64,000 nt of DNA, taken from NCBI GenBank assembly GCA_947176535.1, contig CAMWQU010000012.1, positions 1-64,000 on the forward strand, in the 5' to 3' direction. The notes under the pieces were generated by a model. That model made no database searches. It saw only the letters and a program-made list of their open reading frames with translations, and was not told the origin of the DNA. This stretch comes from an uncultured Prevotellaceae bacterium (GTDB lineage: Bacteria > Bacteroidota > Bacteroidia > Bacteroidales > Bacteroidaceae). Made by a program: the position numbers and the translations under genes. This document shows, piece after piece, positions 1 through 8,003 of the stretch; positions within the stretch are counted from its first letter, which is position 1; each line of letters starts with the position of its first letter.

Positions 1-25
1 GCTCGGAGATGCGTATACGAGACAG
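1..25. other. Probable Nextera/Tn5 adapter remnant at contig end
   Basis: Bases 7-25 match the 19-bp Tn5 mosaic end AGATGTGTATAAGAGACAG with two differences (C for T at 12, C for A at 18). Bases 1-6 (GCTCGG) match the adapter bases that precede it in the Nextera read-2 adapter. Such a match exactly at base 1 is very unlikely by chance. It implies that the sequence starts at an assembly contig end and that these bases are not genomic. Confidence 0.85.
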
Positions 26-62
26 GCTTTAAAATTAGTATATTTGCAGTGGCAAAAACAAC
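26..62 (+). repeat. 37-bp direct repeat, copy 1 (with promoter box)
   Basis: These 37 bases recur without a mismatch at 103-139. The copy begins directly after the adapter-like sequence. It contains TATATTTG, a good Bacteroidetes -7 box, at 40-47. After the repeat the two copies diverge. No gene lies between them. Confidence 0.8.
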
Positions 63-102
63 GAAGTAACATGTTTAACGTCTTAAAAAGAAGTTGTGAT
101 TT

Positions 103-139
103 GCTTTAAAATTAGTATATTTGCAGTGGCAAAAACAAC
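103..139 (+). promoter_or_regulatory. 37-bp direct repeat, copy 2, with Bacteroidetes -7 box
   Basis: Second perfect copy of the 37-bp repeat, with TATATTTG at 117-124. A TTG at 94-96 lies about 20 bases upstream, where the -33 element is expected, so this copy looks like a working plus-strand promoter. Transcription would start near 131 and meet the hairpin at 214-247 about 110 bases later. There is no credible open reading frame in between. Confidence 0.5.
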
Positions 140-213
140 TTATATTGAGTAACACAAAGAGAATCAAGGAAGTATATACCTTATTAGGATTTAGAAAAAA
201 GATGTCACTGCAT

Positions 214-247
214 AAAAAGAATCCCGCTTGAGGCGGGATTCTTTTTA
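214..247. terminator. Bidirectional intrinsic terminator
   Basis: The inverted repeat AGAATCCCGC / GCGGGATTCT has a three-base loop and is flanked by an A-run on the left and a T-run on the right, so it can act in both directions. On the minus strand it ends the sialidase transcript, whose stop codon is 15 bases away. On the plus strand it would end any transcript started in the 37-bp repeats. Confidence 0.9.
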
Positions 248-262
248 TAGAACGAAGAGTAA

Positions 263-3200
263 TTACCTGACACGTATTTTCTTTCTGCTATCAGTGATAT
301 AAATGCCATTTCTGAGGATGCGGCTCACCTTGCGGCCCATGAGGTCATAAATAACGCCTTCTGCAACCGGGCAATCTGTTTCGACAATGTCGATGCCAAC
401 TTCATCGGAAATCGGAATGATGTACCAAAGTGAGGGCTCGGTGGCTCCCCAAGGCACAAGGCGTGTGTTGTCGCCTGCTAAATGGATATACTGGTTAGAG
501 CCGGTCTTATTGACATTACGAAGAGCACTCAAGCCTTCCGGCGAACTTTCTATGCAGAAGATACCGGCATTTTCACGCGTACTAACGGGAGCCGTCTGTG
601 CTTCATTATTGCCTAAGCGACCGAAATAAAGTTTACTTTGGGAATTATAGAGGTAGAACTCATCCTCGTTCTCGGCAGGCAAAAAGCGAAAAAACTGATT
701 TGCATCTTCCACACTTACCGTGCTGATGTCGGCACCCACGAAATAGGTCTTGCCCGCATTGAGCGACATAACATAGGTGGCAGAGCTTGTGGAACGCCCG
801 TAGTTTTGGAGATAGTATTTCTTTGTAGGCTCAACCTCTACACGCCGGGCTGTGGCCAGTGCATGGTTAAAAGCCTCATAGTTTCTGCAAACCGGCTCAC
901 CCACATAGGTTGCACGAGCGGCCTCAATGGTAGTGCGTGCCTCCTCGCTGTACATGCCCACAATGTTGCCGAACATAGCTTCTATGTAATCCATATAGTT
1001 GTTTACAGCGTTTGTCATATAAGCGGCACTATCCGTAGCGGCCATGTCGGAATAGGTATAGTCATTATTCGTGATTTCCTCTATGCTATACTTCTTATAA
1101 ACCATGTCATAGCCGCTATTCTTGTTGTCCTCTTCATAAAAGAAAGCCAGATTATTATCGGCATCAAGGGTCATTGTAGAATAGGCGGAAGTCTTTGTCG
1201 TTACTTGCTTCTTACCATCCCAATCCTTAGCGACATCACTTCCGAGACGAAAATCACTCAGGTCGGCAAGTTCCTTATAGTTGATGCCTACGTGAGAACG
1301 ATCGGAGGGGCCGAAAGGTACCGACTGCAACAAAAGAAACATCTTTTTTCCGTCAAGTGTGCGCTCAACGGGCAGACAAAGTGTCTCGCCGTTGCAAGCG
1401 TTGGAAGAGGCCGTAATTCCCCCCACGCCGGCATTGGATGCGGCCATCGTTCCCCACTTACCCTCGCCGGTAGCAGTGTTGGTAAAGTGATATACATTAT
1501 AGTAGCGGCCGCCCGAAATACGGGAGCTGACAAGGACGCTACCGTCAGGAAGTTCCTCTGCCTTAGGCTCGTCGGCACCGCTTGGAATGGGGCAATCGTC
1601 CGGCGTACCCAACAGTTTCCAGTTCTCACCAAAGTCATCGGAATAGAAAACATAGTTTGTGTTCGTACCGTTATTTACCTTTACCAAGGCTGCACAATAG
1701 AGGCGATAGTAATCGCCAACCTTCACGGTCGAACTCTGGACAATCTTGCCGGAACCGATGAAGAAACAACGAATCTGACCGTCACTGCGCTTGTCCAATT
1801 GGTCGAATACCTGCTGGGAAATGTCGGTATAGTCGCTCCATGTCTGTCCGCCGTCCTCCGAATAAAAACGTGCCCAACCCTGATGATTGGCATGCGTTCC
1901 GTTTGGGAAACTGACATTACCGCAGCAACTTGTCACCAGCACTCTGTCACTCTCCCTGTCGGCTACAATACAAGGGTCTCCGAAAGCAACATTCTGGGTG
2001 CCTGTTCCTCTGGCAGCAGCCAGTGTCTGGACGGCTCCCCACTCACCGGTCTTATAATCCTTGATGCGAAAACGAAGGTCGAGTTTGCCATTAGTGGCCA
2101 TGCCGATATCAGCCTTTGAATAGCGATAGTCGGCCACTGCCACAAGGTTACCGTTGCGAGCCTTTGCAATCGCAGGGATGCGATAAGGCACCTCCGACGT
2201 GGACGACGGTGTCTCAAAAACCACGAACCGCTCATGAATAAGGTCATCCAACTCTTCCGGACTTGTCCGCTCCAGATAAACATAGAAGTTAGAAGTTATC
2301 ATTTCCTCTGCCGTTCCGGACAAAACAAAAGAGAGACTGTCACCCTGATTGTTCATCACAGAGACATAACCGTCCGGCCCTTCCACTTTACTCCCTTTTT
2401 GGGGGGCGACACTCATCATACCTTCGGGACAAGTAAAACTGAACTCATAGCCGGCAATGCGATAGTCTCCCGATGTTGTCAAAACGTAGGTGCCCTGAGA
2501 AAATTTCAGGCTATCCCCCACGTGCTGTATCTCCCCTTTGCCACTAACGCCAAGTGTTAGTAGGGAATCGCCGGTGATTGCAGTCCACACATTTTTTTCG
2601 ATGGTGCCATTCGTCATATCTACTTTGACAGCCGCCTTTTTTGCCTGAAGCATAACGACAAAATCACTGACCAATGTACCTTGGTTTTCGCCGGTGAGCG
2701 TCATGCTTATACTCTGCGCAGACAAACCGCTGTAAGTAACAACTTTCGCATCGGTTGCCGACGACGTGACAACGTTCTTATTCTCAAAAGCCCATGTCTG
2801 GGCATTGTCCGTAAGGGCCGTCAGCTTCATCGTATAGCCAATGATGATATAGGCCGGATTGCAGGCGATGGTATAGGAAGATGCTTTGCTCTGACCGGAA
2901 CGGGCATCAATATTAGTACCGTTCCACTGCATATTGTTGGCACCTGCCGTAAAGGTTACCAGTCCGTCATCGGAACGCCATTCACCGCTCCATCCTGTAC
3001 TGACGGCTCCGGCGCGATAAAGATTGCCATTGTTTTTGTCTACCTGAACTTTCAGGGTATCGGCCAAAGAGGGCAACGTCTCATTGCGATAGATAGCCGT
3101 ACGCCAATCAAAGCGTTCCATGTTCTTTTTTGCCTCTTCCGCTGTCAGTGCCTGATAGTCAGTGCCGAGTTTCCCATTGATGGTCTCAGCCATTTTCTGC

Positions 3201-4522
3201 GCCACACGGACATAGCCCAGTCCCGTAAGATAGATATTTCCGGAACCCATGAAGCAAGATTCGTCGCGCGCTGTCGCATAGGTTGCAGCGTAAGTGTCGA
3301 TGATGTATATCTTTTTGCTGTCGTCAGCCAGTGCCTTCAATGAAGTGTTCACATCTATGACCTTTTGTGCGCGGGTGGCATCGTTAGATGCGAACGGCAG
3401 TATCGTCATGATGAATATCGGTGTCGTGGCAGGTAATTTCGCACGGAGTTTGTTCACTGCAGCTTTATATTTAGCACTGATAACGGCCGCAGATGTTCCT
3501 GCCTGCACGTCGCTCAAACCGACATAAAGACAAACAGCACGCGGGGCCACTTTCGACACAACATTATTATCCGTATTGCCCGAAAGGATGGCATCAAACG
3601 TGCCTTCCACCTGCGATATACCTACACTGGGGTACCCCCACCCGATGCCCCGGTCTTTGAAATCGGTGGAGCCAAGCAACTCATGCCACTCTCCGTTGTG
3701 AATCATTTCATCACCGATAAGTAAGATGTCGGTATCTTTCACGGGAGAAGCTCCGAAATACGTAACGCGCATGCCATTGGAACCGGTCAGGCCTCCCCAA
3801 AGGTTTGTAGCCTCCTCAGGATAGACGCATTCGTAACCGACATAGTCCTTAATAATATCCATCCAGATACGATAGCCCTTTTGTGTCAGGTGTAAACCGT
3901 CGTAGCTATAAGAAGTTGCACTGGCAGAAGCCGTCGTTTCCTTTAAGGCACCGTTTGCGGCAACGAGAGGGGTATATAAGTCTACATATACGATTCTGTC
4001 GCTGTTTATCGCCTCTATCCATTCTTTCACGAGCCTATTCGTCTCCTCAGTTTTCGCCTGCGTGCGTGCCCCAACCGTGGAAGGCAGAATGCTCTGGTAG
4101 TAAACCGTTGCATTGGGAGCCTCCGTACAGATGCGGGCTAGAATTTTCTGAATGCGCTGTGCAACGGCTGCAGGCGCATAATTGTCACCGGCCGTACCAA
4201 GGTCGTTTGTACCAATCATCAGAAACACTTTGGAAGGATTACCTGCAACCATAGATTCCAGGTTGTCTAAGATTTCCTGTGTAAAGCCACCTGAGTTTCC
4301 GCGTCCGTGGATATTTTGCCGGCTGCCAAACGCCTCATACCAGTTCATCATGTTCGTGATGGAGTTACCGATGAAGACGATGTCGCCTTTCTGGCAAGCC
4401 GGTAACGCCTTGAAACTACTGTAACGATGATTGCGGAACGCCTCGTCAGCCCTGACGTTCACCTGCATGAACAGCGCAAATGCGACACTCAGCAACAAAG
4501 ATAATAGTGCCTTTCTTTTCAT
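263..4522 (-). CDS. Secreted sialidase with tandem N-terminal SGNH-hydrolase domains
   Basis: Large exported enzyme (1419 aa) probably acting on sialoglycans. A signal peptide covers about residues 1-25. SGNH domain 1 (about 45-230) has the nucleophile motif GNS (Ser54), GTND (104-107) and the Asp208/His211 motif DGLHL, so it should be active, perhaps as a sialate O-acetylesterase (inference). SGNH domain 2 (about 262-450) has Asp271 where the Ser belongs and GNIYLTGLGY where Asp-His belong, so it is probably non-catalytic. A beta-rich linker follows. The sialidase domain begins with YRIP (780-783) and has Asp boxes at 888-895 (SEDGGQTW) and 961-968 (SDDFGENW). The C-terminus, YDLMGRK...NGIYITDSRKKIRV, resembles a secretion/sorting tail. 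The gene stands alone between its promoter at 4553 and the terminator at 214-247. Sialidase function is well supported; the esterase substrate is inferred. Confidence 0.9.
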   Translation of the reverse strand: MKRKALLSLLLSVAFALFMQVNVRADEAFRNHRYSSFKALPACQKGDIVFIGNSITNMMNWYEAFGSRQNIHGRGNSGGFTQEILDNLESMVAGNPSKVFLMIGTNDLGTAGDNYAPAAVAQRIQKILARICTEAPNATVYYQSILPSTVGARTQAKTEETNRLVKEWIEAINSDRIVYVDLYTPLVAANGALKETTASASATSYSYDGLHLTQKGYRIWMDIIKDYVGYECVYPEEATNLWGGLTGSNGMRVTYFGASPVKDTDILLIGDEMIHNGEWHELLGSTDFKDRGIGWGYPSVGISQVEGTFDAILSGNTDNNVVSKVAPRAVCLYVGLSDVQAGTSAAVISAKYKAAVNKLRAKLPATTPIFIMTILPFASNDATRAQKVIDVNTSLKALADDSKKIYIIDTYAATYATARDESCFMGSGNIYLTGLGYVRVAQKMAETINGKLGTDYQALTAEEAKKNMERFDWRTAIYRNETLPSLADTLKVQVDKNNGNLYRAGAVSTGWSGEWRSDDGLVTFTAGANNMQWNGTNIDARSGQSKASSYTIACNPAYIIIGYTMKLTALTDNAQTWAFENKNVVTSSATDAKVVTYSGLSAQSISMTLTGENQGTLVSDFVVMLQAKKAAVKVDMTNGTIEKNVWTAITGDSLLTLGVSGKGEIQHVGDSLKFSQGTYVLTTSGDYRIAGYEFSFTCPEGMMSVAPQKGSKVEGPDGYVSVMNNQGDSLSFVLSGTAEEMITSNFYVYLERTSPEELDDLIHERFVVFETPSSTSEVPYRIPAIAKARNGNLVAVADYRYSKADIGMATNGKLDLRFRIKDYKTGEWGAVQTLAAARGTGTQNVAFGDPCIVADRESDRVLVTSCCGNVSFPNGTHANHQGWARFYSEDGGQTWSDYTDISQQVFDQLDKRSDGQIRCFFIGSGKIVQSSTVKVGDYYRLYCAALVKVNNGTNTNYVFYSDDFGENWKLLGTPDDCPIPSGADEPKAEELPDGSVLVSSRISGGRYYNVYHFTNTATGEGKWGTMAASNAGVGGITASSNACNGETLCLPVERTLDGKKMFLLLQSVPFGPSDRSHVGINYKELADLSDFRLGSDVAKDWDGKKQVTTKTSAYSTMTLDADNNLAFFYEEDNKNSGYDMVYKKYSIEEITNNDYTYSDMAATDSAAYMTNAVNNYMDYIEAMFGNIVGMYSEEARTTIEAARATYVGEPVCRNYEAFNHALATARRVEVEPTKKYYLQNYGRSTSSATYVMSLNAGKTYFVGADISTVSVEDANQFFRFLPAENEDEFYLYNSQSKLYFGRLGNNEAQTAPVSTRENAGIFCIESSPEGLSALRNVNKTGSNQYIHLAGDNTRLVPWGATEPSLWYIIPISDEVGIDIVETDCPVAEGVIYDLMGRKVSRILRNGIYITDSRKKIRVR

Positions 4523-4552
4523 AGCTTTTAATTATTTAAGGTAATATGCTTT

Positions 4553-4560
4553 CAAAGATA
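4553..4560 (-). promoter_or_regulatory. -7 box of the sialidase gene
   Basis: On the minus strand this reads TATCTTTG, the Bacteroidetes -7 consensus. It lies 31 bases upstream of the sialidase start codon, leaving a short leader. Confidence 0.65.
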
Positions 4561-4671
4561 CGATTTTATTCGGAGACTGAAAAATATTTGCAGGTAAATA
4601 GCCCAAGTATCGACAAAAGATGAATGATGAACCATGTGGACGGCGAAAGCGAAAAAATAGGGCTCATTTTT

Positions 4672-4770
4672 AGCCCTCCAGAGGACGGGGCCTTGACAAT
4701 AGCGGGACAGAGGCCAGACAATAGCGGGACGAAGCCTCGACGTCGGGGGGACAAGAGCCCAGCCATAGCC
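4672..4770. repeat. Intergenic palindromic element, locus A
   Basis: Member of the six-copy family described in the findings. It contains GACAATAGCGGGAC twice, at 4695-4708 and 4717-4730, with a 22-base period. Its ends are G/C-rich and partly complementary: AGGACGGGG on the left and CGACGTCGGGGGGA on the right. It lies between the candidate structured RNA and the sialidase promoter, and codes for nothing convincing. Confidence 0.75.
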
Positions 4771-4795
4771 GCCCCCCTGTCCGGATTAGGTACAC

Positions 4796-4975
4796 GAAAA
4801 ATGCGCAGACCTGCCATGTTTCCTGCCAGGCTTACGACGGCCTCTAATCCACAATGGAGAAGTCTGCGCACAAAGCGCATACTCCAATCGGATTAGTTAT
4901 CTGCTCATTAAATCCTATTCGAGGTCGTAATTCGGCAGGAAAATCGAGCAAAAAGTGTGCTCCACCTTGGAACAC
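4796..4975 (-). ncRNA. Candidate ~180-nt rod-like structured RNA (6S-like?)
   Basis: The minus strand has a strong -7 box, TACCTTTG, at 4981-4988, so a transcript should start near 4975. It would end at 4796-4801 in a T-run after GTCTGCGCA. Between these points lie five nested helices: 4819-4827 with 4934-4942 (9 bp), 4832-4838 with 4924-4930 (7 bp), 4844-4850 with 4890-4896 (7 bp), 4855-4859 with 4882-4886, and 4865-4869 with 4875-4879. They form one long rod with a 27-base one-sided bulge (4897-4923). A competing 9-bp helix (4802-4810 with 4862-4870) would form the terminator. There is no open reading frame. Length and shape resemble 6S RNA, but I cannot identify the family, so 6S is only a hypothesis. 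Confidence 0.55.
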
Positions 4976-5075
4976 CGATACAAAGGTAGTGTTTTTTTCT
5001 AACGTCACCCACAATAACCGGATAATTTTTTCTATTCCCGCCTCCTCAACGGCACAACTCTTCTTCCCGGGACAT

Positions 5076-5112
5076 AAAAAATCCCGCTTCAGTGAAGCGG
5101 GACCTTTTTTAT
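5076..5112. terminator. Intrinsic terminator downstream of galE
   Basis: The inverted repeat TCCCGCTTCA / TGAAGCGGGA has A- and T-runs on either side. On the minus strand it closes the rnf-galE transcript about 30 bases after the galE stop codon and separates it from the promoter of the structured RNA. Confidence 0.9.
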
Positions 5113-5141
5113 TAACCTTAAAAGTTTTAAGGAAGAGACGT

Positions 5142-6179
5142 TTACATTACTCCGTCAGCACGAAGTTTCTCCTGCCACTTCCAGGCAGAGCGGAGAACGT
5201 CTTCTGTAGGAGTATCTGCTTTCCAGCCCAATACACTGTTGGCTTTATCAACATTACCCCAAACTTTCTCAATATCGCCTTCGCGACGGGGAGCGTATTC
5301 CCAATTTACTTTGACGCCGGTAGCCTTCTCGAAGCCTTCGACAACCTCCAGCGTAGAGAGACCGCGGCCGGTACCGATATTGAATATCTCCACCTTCTCG
5401 CCGTCGCCTTCCAATACGCGGGTCATGGCCTTTACGTGAGCCTTTGCCAGGTCTACAACGTAGATGTAATCGCGGATGCAGGTTCCATCCGGCGTGTCGT
5501 AGTCGTTACCGAAAATCTTCAGTTGCTTGCGCACTCCGATGGCCGTCTGAGTAACAAAAGGAATCAGATTCATGGGCACACCGATAGGCAACTCTCCGAT
5601 TTCAGCCGAGGGATGGGCACCGATGGGGTTGAAGTAACGCAAGATGACAGACTTGATGGGAGCACCCGAATGGATGTAGTCCTGAATGATTTCCTCGTTA
5701 ATCTGCTTGGTATTGCCGTAGGGAGAAAGGGCCTTCTGAATGGGTGCCTGCTCTGTCACAGGAAGATTTTCCTTCGTGGGCTGTCCGTAAACGGTGCATG
5801 AAGAAGAGAAAATTATGCCTTTCACATCGTACTTGGGCATCAGCTCCAACAGATTGATAAGAGATACGAGGTTATTGTGATAGTACAACAGCGGTTTCTC
5901 CACGGACTCTCCGACAGCCTTAGAAGCAGCGAAGTGGATGATACCCTTAATCTTCGGATACTTCTTAAACACATTTTCAGTGGCTTCCATGTCACGCAGG
6001 TCGATATTTTCAAAGGCGGGACGAATGCCCGTAATCTTTTCAATGCCGTCAAGCACCTCGATGCGAGAGTTACTCAGATTGTCCACAATGACAACCTCGT
6101 AGCCTGCCTCCTGCAACTCCACCGTGGTATGGGAACCAATGAAGCCGCAACCACCTGTTACTAAAATAGTTTCTTTCAT
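5142..6179 (-). CDS. galE: UDP-glucose 4-epimerase
   Basis: Interconverts UDP-glucose and UDP-galactose in the cytoplasm, using tightly bound NAD, in the Leloir pathway and in supplying galactose for surface glycans. At 345 aa it has the usual family length. The N-terminal Rossmann motif TGGCGFIGSH is intact. The catalytic Ser/Tyr/Lys are in SSSCTVYG and YGNTK, as expected for extended short-chain dehydrogenases. The gene follows rnfA by 18 bases and ends at the 5076-5112 terminator, so it is probably co-transcribed with the Rnf operon, although the two have no obvious functional link. Confidence 0.97.
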   Translation of the reverse strand: MKETILVTGGCGFIGSHTTVELQEAGYEVVIVDNLSNSRIEVLDGIEKITGIRPAFENIDLRDMEATENVFKKYPKIKGIIHFAASKAVGESVEKPLLYYHNNLVSLINLLELMPKYDVKGIIFSSSCTVYGQPTKENLPVTEQAPIQKALSPYGNTKQINEEIIQDYIHSGAPIKSVILRYFNPIGAHPSAEIGELPIGVPMNLIPFVTQTAIGVRKQLKIFGNDYDTPDGTCIRDYIYVVDLAKAHVKAMTRVLEGDGEKVEIFNIGTGRGLSTLEVVEGFEKATGVKVNWEYAPRREGDIEKVWGNVDKANSVLGWKADTPTEDVLRSAWKWQEKLRADGVM

Positions 6180-6197
6180 AGTCGTTAATTTATAAGG

Positions 6198-6815
6198 TTA
6201 CTCAAACAATTTAGATAAGCCATTATTGACGCCACTAAATCCCATAAAAGCCATGGAAAGCAAACCTGCCACTACAAGAGCGATGGCCATGCCCTGCATG
6301 CCCTTGGGCACATCCATGCGTGCCAACTGCTCACGAATGCCTGCAAAGACAACCAATGCCAACGCAAAACCGAAGGCGGTGCAAAGAGCGAACCACACTC
6401 CGCTGGCAAGACCCGGCTCCATGCCGGCTGCATCGTAGGTGCCGTTACCCACAAGGATAGCCACACCCAGAATGCAACAGTTTGTGGTAATCAGAGGCAA
6501 GAATACACCCAAAGCCTGATACAAGGCAGGAGAGACTTTCTTCAGCACAATCTCCACCATCTGCACCAAAGCTGCAATGACAAGGATAAAAGCAATCGTC
6601 TGCAAGTACTCCAGATGAAAGGCCTCCAACACATAAAGTTGAATCAGGTAAGTAACTAACGTAGCTATCACCAGGACGAAAGCAACAGCAGCTCCCATGC
6701 CCATTGCAGTTTCCACTTTCTTTGATACACCCAGGAAAGGGCAAATGCCAAGGAACTGGCTCAGTACGATATTATTGACAAATATCGCTGTAATGAATAT
6801 AAGTAGGAATGCCAT
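6198..6815 (-). CDS. rnfA: Rnf complex subunit RnfA
   Basis: Integral membrane subunit (205 aa, about six hydrophobic helices) of the ion-translocating ferredoxin:NAD+ oxidoreductase. RnfA and RnfE are homologous, have inverted topology and form the membrane core. The conserved N-terminal stretch NNIVLSQFLGICPFLGVSKK and the later TTNCCILGVA are present; the Cys residues there are thought to hold an iron-sulfur cluster within the membrane. It is the last rnf gene, five bases after rnfE and 18 bases before galE. Confidence 0.97.
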   Translation of the reverse strand: MAFLLIFITAIFVNNIVLSQFLGICPFLGVSKKVETAMGMGAAVAFVLVIATLVTYLIQLYVLEAFHLEYLQTIAFILVIAALVQMVEIVLKKVSPALYQALGVFLPLITTNCCILGVAILVGNGTYDAAGMEPGLASGVWFALCTAFGFALALVVFAGIREQLARMDVPKGMQGMAIALVVAGLLSMAFMGFSGVNNGLSKLFE

Positions 6816-6820
6816 AGCCG

Positions 6821-7405
6821 TTATGCTTTTTTAAGTTTATTAAATATTGCTATCAGATAACCCAGTACAATAAATGCACCCGGAGCCAAAACGAAGAGCA
6901 GTGCGCCATACTGTTCCGGGAAGCAGTTGAATCCGAATACCTTACCGGTGCCCAACAACTCGCGGCAGGCACCCAGTAGGGTCAATGCCCACGTGAAACC
7001 TAATCCAATACCCAGACCATCGAAGATGCTAGGGATTGCACCGTTCTTGGCGGCAAAGGCCTCGGCACGTCCCAGGATAATGCAGTTCACCACAATCAGG
7101 GGAATGAACAAGCCCAAAGAAGCATCCACGGCGGGAGCGTATGCCTTGATAAGCATCTGCAAAATGGTCACCAACGAAGCAATAACCACGATGTATGCCG
7201 GAATACGCACCATATCGGGAATAAGTTTCTTGATAGCTGCAATGATAAAGTTCGAGAACACCAACACGGCCATTGTTGCCAGTCCCATCGACATTCCGTT
7301 CAACGCCGATGACGTGGTGCCCAAGGTCGGACACATACCCAACAGGAGGACAAACGTCGGATTCTCCTTGATAAGTCCGTTAAAAAATACTTTGATGTTA
7401 TTCAT
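6821..7405 (-). CDS. rnfE: Rnf complex subunit RnfE
   Basis: Membrane subunit of the Rnf complex, 194 aa with six predicted helices, paralogous to RnfA. Family motifs NPTFVLLLGMCPTLGTTSSA and VNCIILGRAEAFA carry the paired Cys residues. The start overlaps the end of rnfG by eight bases, which implies translational coupling. It is followed by rnfA after five bases. Confidence 0.97.
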   Translation of the reverse strand: MNNIKVFFNGLIKENPTFVLLLGMCPTLGTTSSALNGMSMGLATMAVLVFSNFIIAAIKKLIPDMVRIPAYIVVIASLVTILQMLIKAYAPAVDASLGLFIPLIVVNCIILGRAEAFAAKNGAIPSIFDGLGIGLGFTWALTLLGACRELLGTGKVFGFNCFPEQYGALLFVLAPGAFIVLGYLIAIFNKLKKA

Positions 7406-8003
7406 TTGTTACTTCCTCCTCTTTGTTACATTGTTGAACAGAAGCTCCCGTCTGGGCATCTTCTTTATTTTCGGCAAGTGAAGCATAGGCCGCATTCACA
7501 CAACGCAGGAAAGCACGGCTAGTGATGGTGGAGGCCGTGATGGCATCTACTTCACCACCGTCTTTCGTGACAGTCAGACTACCAGCTTTCTTACCTATGA
7601 TGTCACCTTTCTGACCTTTCTGGAACCATTCACCGGCTTTTGCTCCCAGTCCCGGAGTCTCAGCAGTCTCCAGTACCCGGTAGCCCTGAATGAAGCCTTC
7701 GTCGTTGAAGCCGACAAGAACCGTCAGTTTACCACCGAAGCCATTGGGGTCGGTAGTCTGAATGGCCACTCCCTTGTCTGTATTGTAGCGTACAGTGCCA
7801 TTCTCCAACTTATCGGTCTTAGTTACCGTAAGGTCATCGGCTCCCAAAACGGCCTTGATACCCTCGGCCAACTGCTGAGCCTTAATTTCTTCTATGGGGC
7901 CGGCAGTAATGCTATTGACGTACCCCAGTGCCAAACCTGCAATGACAGAAATTGAGGTCAGCACGATAACCATATTAGGTAATGTGGATTTTAACTTCTT
8001 CAT
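7398..8003 (-). CDS. rnfG: Rnf complex subunit RnfG (FMN-binding)
   Basis: Membrane-anchored periplasmic flavoprotein subunit of Rnf, 201 aa. One N-terminal transmembrane helix (about 10-30) is followed by an FMN-binding domain. DAITASTITS (153-162) corresponds to the covalent-FMN motif of RnfG/NqrC; by alignment from memory Thr159 would carry the flavin. Its start overlaps the end of rnfD (ATGA), and rnfE overlaps its end. The last ~25 residues are charged and vary in this family. Confidence 0.95.
   Translation of the reverse strand: MKKLKSTLPNMVIVLTSISVIAGLALGYVNSITAGPIEEIKAQQLAEGIKAVLGADDLTVTKTDKLENGTVRYNTDKGVAIQTTDPNGFGGKLTVLVGFNDEGFIQGYRVLETAETPGLGAKAGEWFQKGQKGDIIGKKAGSLTVTKDGGEVDAITASTITSRAFLRCVNAAYASLAENKEDAQTGASVQQCNKEEEVTNE

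Noticed and set aside
202-231. Nine-codon ORF (ATG TCA CTG ... TGA) running into the 214-247 terminator
   Set aside because: It looks like a leader peptide, but there is no downstream gene on the plus strand for it to regulate.
638-2119. 493-codon plus-strand open frame inside the sialidase gene
   Set aside because: It lies fully antisense to a gene with clear domain structure, has no family resemblance and no promoter; long antisense frames are expected in G+C-balanced genes.
4624-4896. Open frame through repeat locus A and the structured RNA
   Set aside because: The translation just reflects the palindromic repeat; the DNA shows stem structure instead of codon structure.
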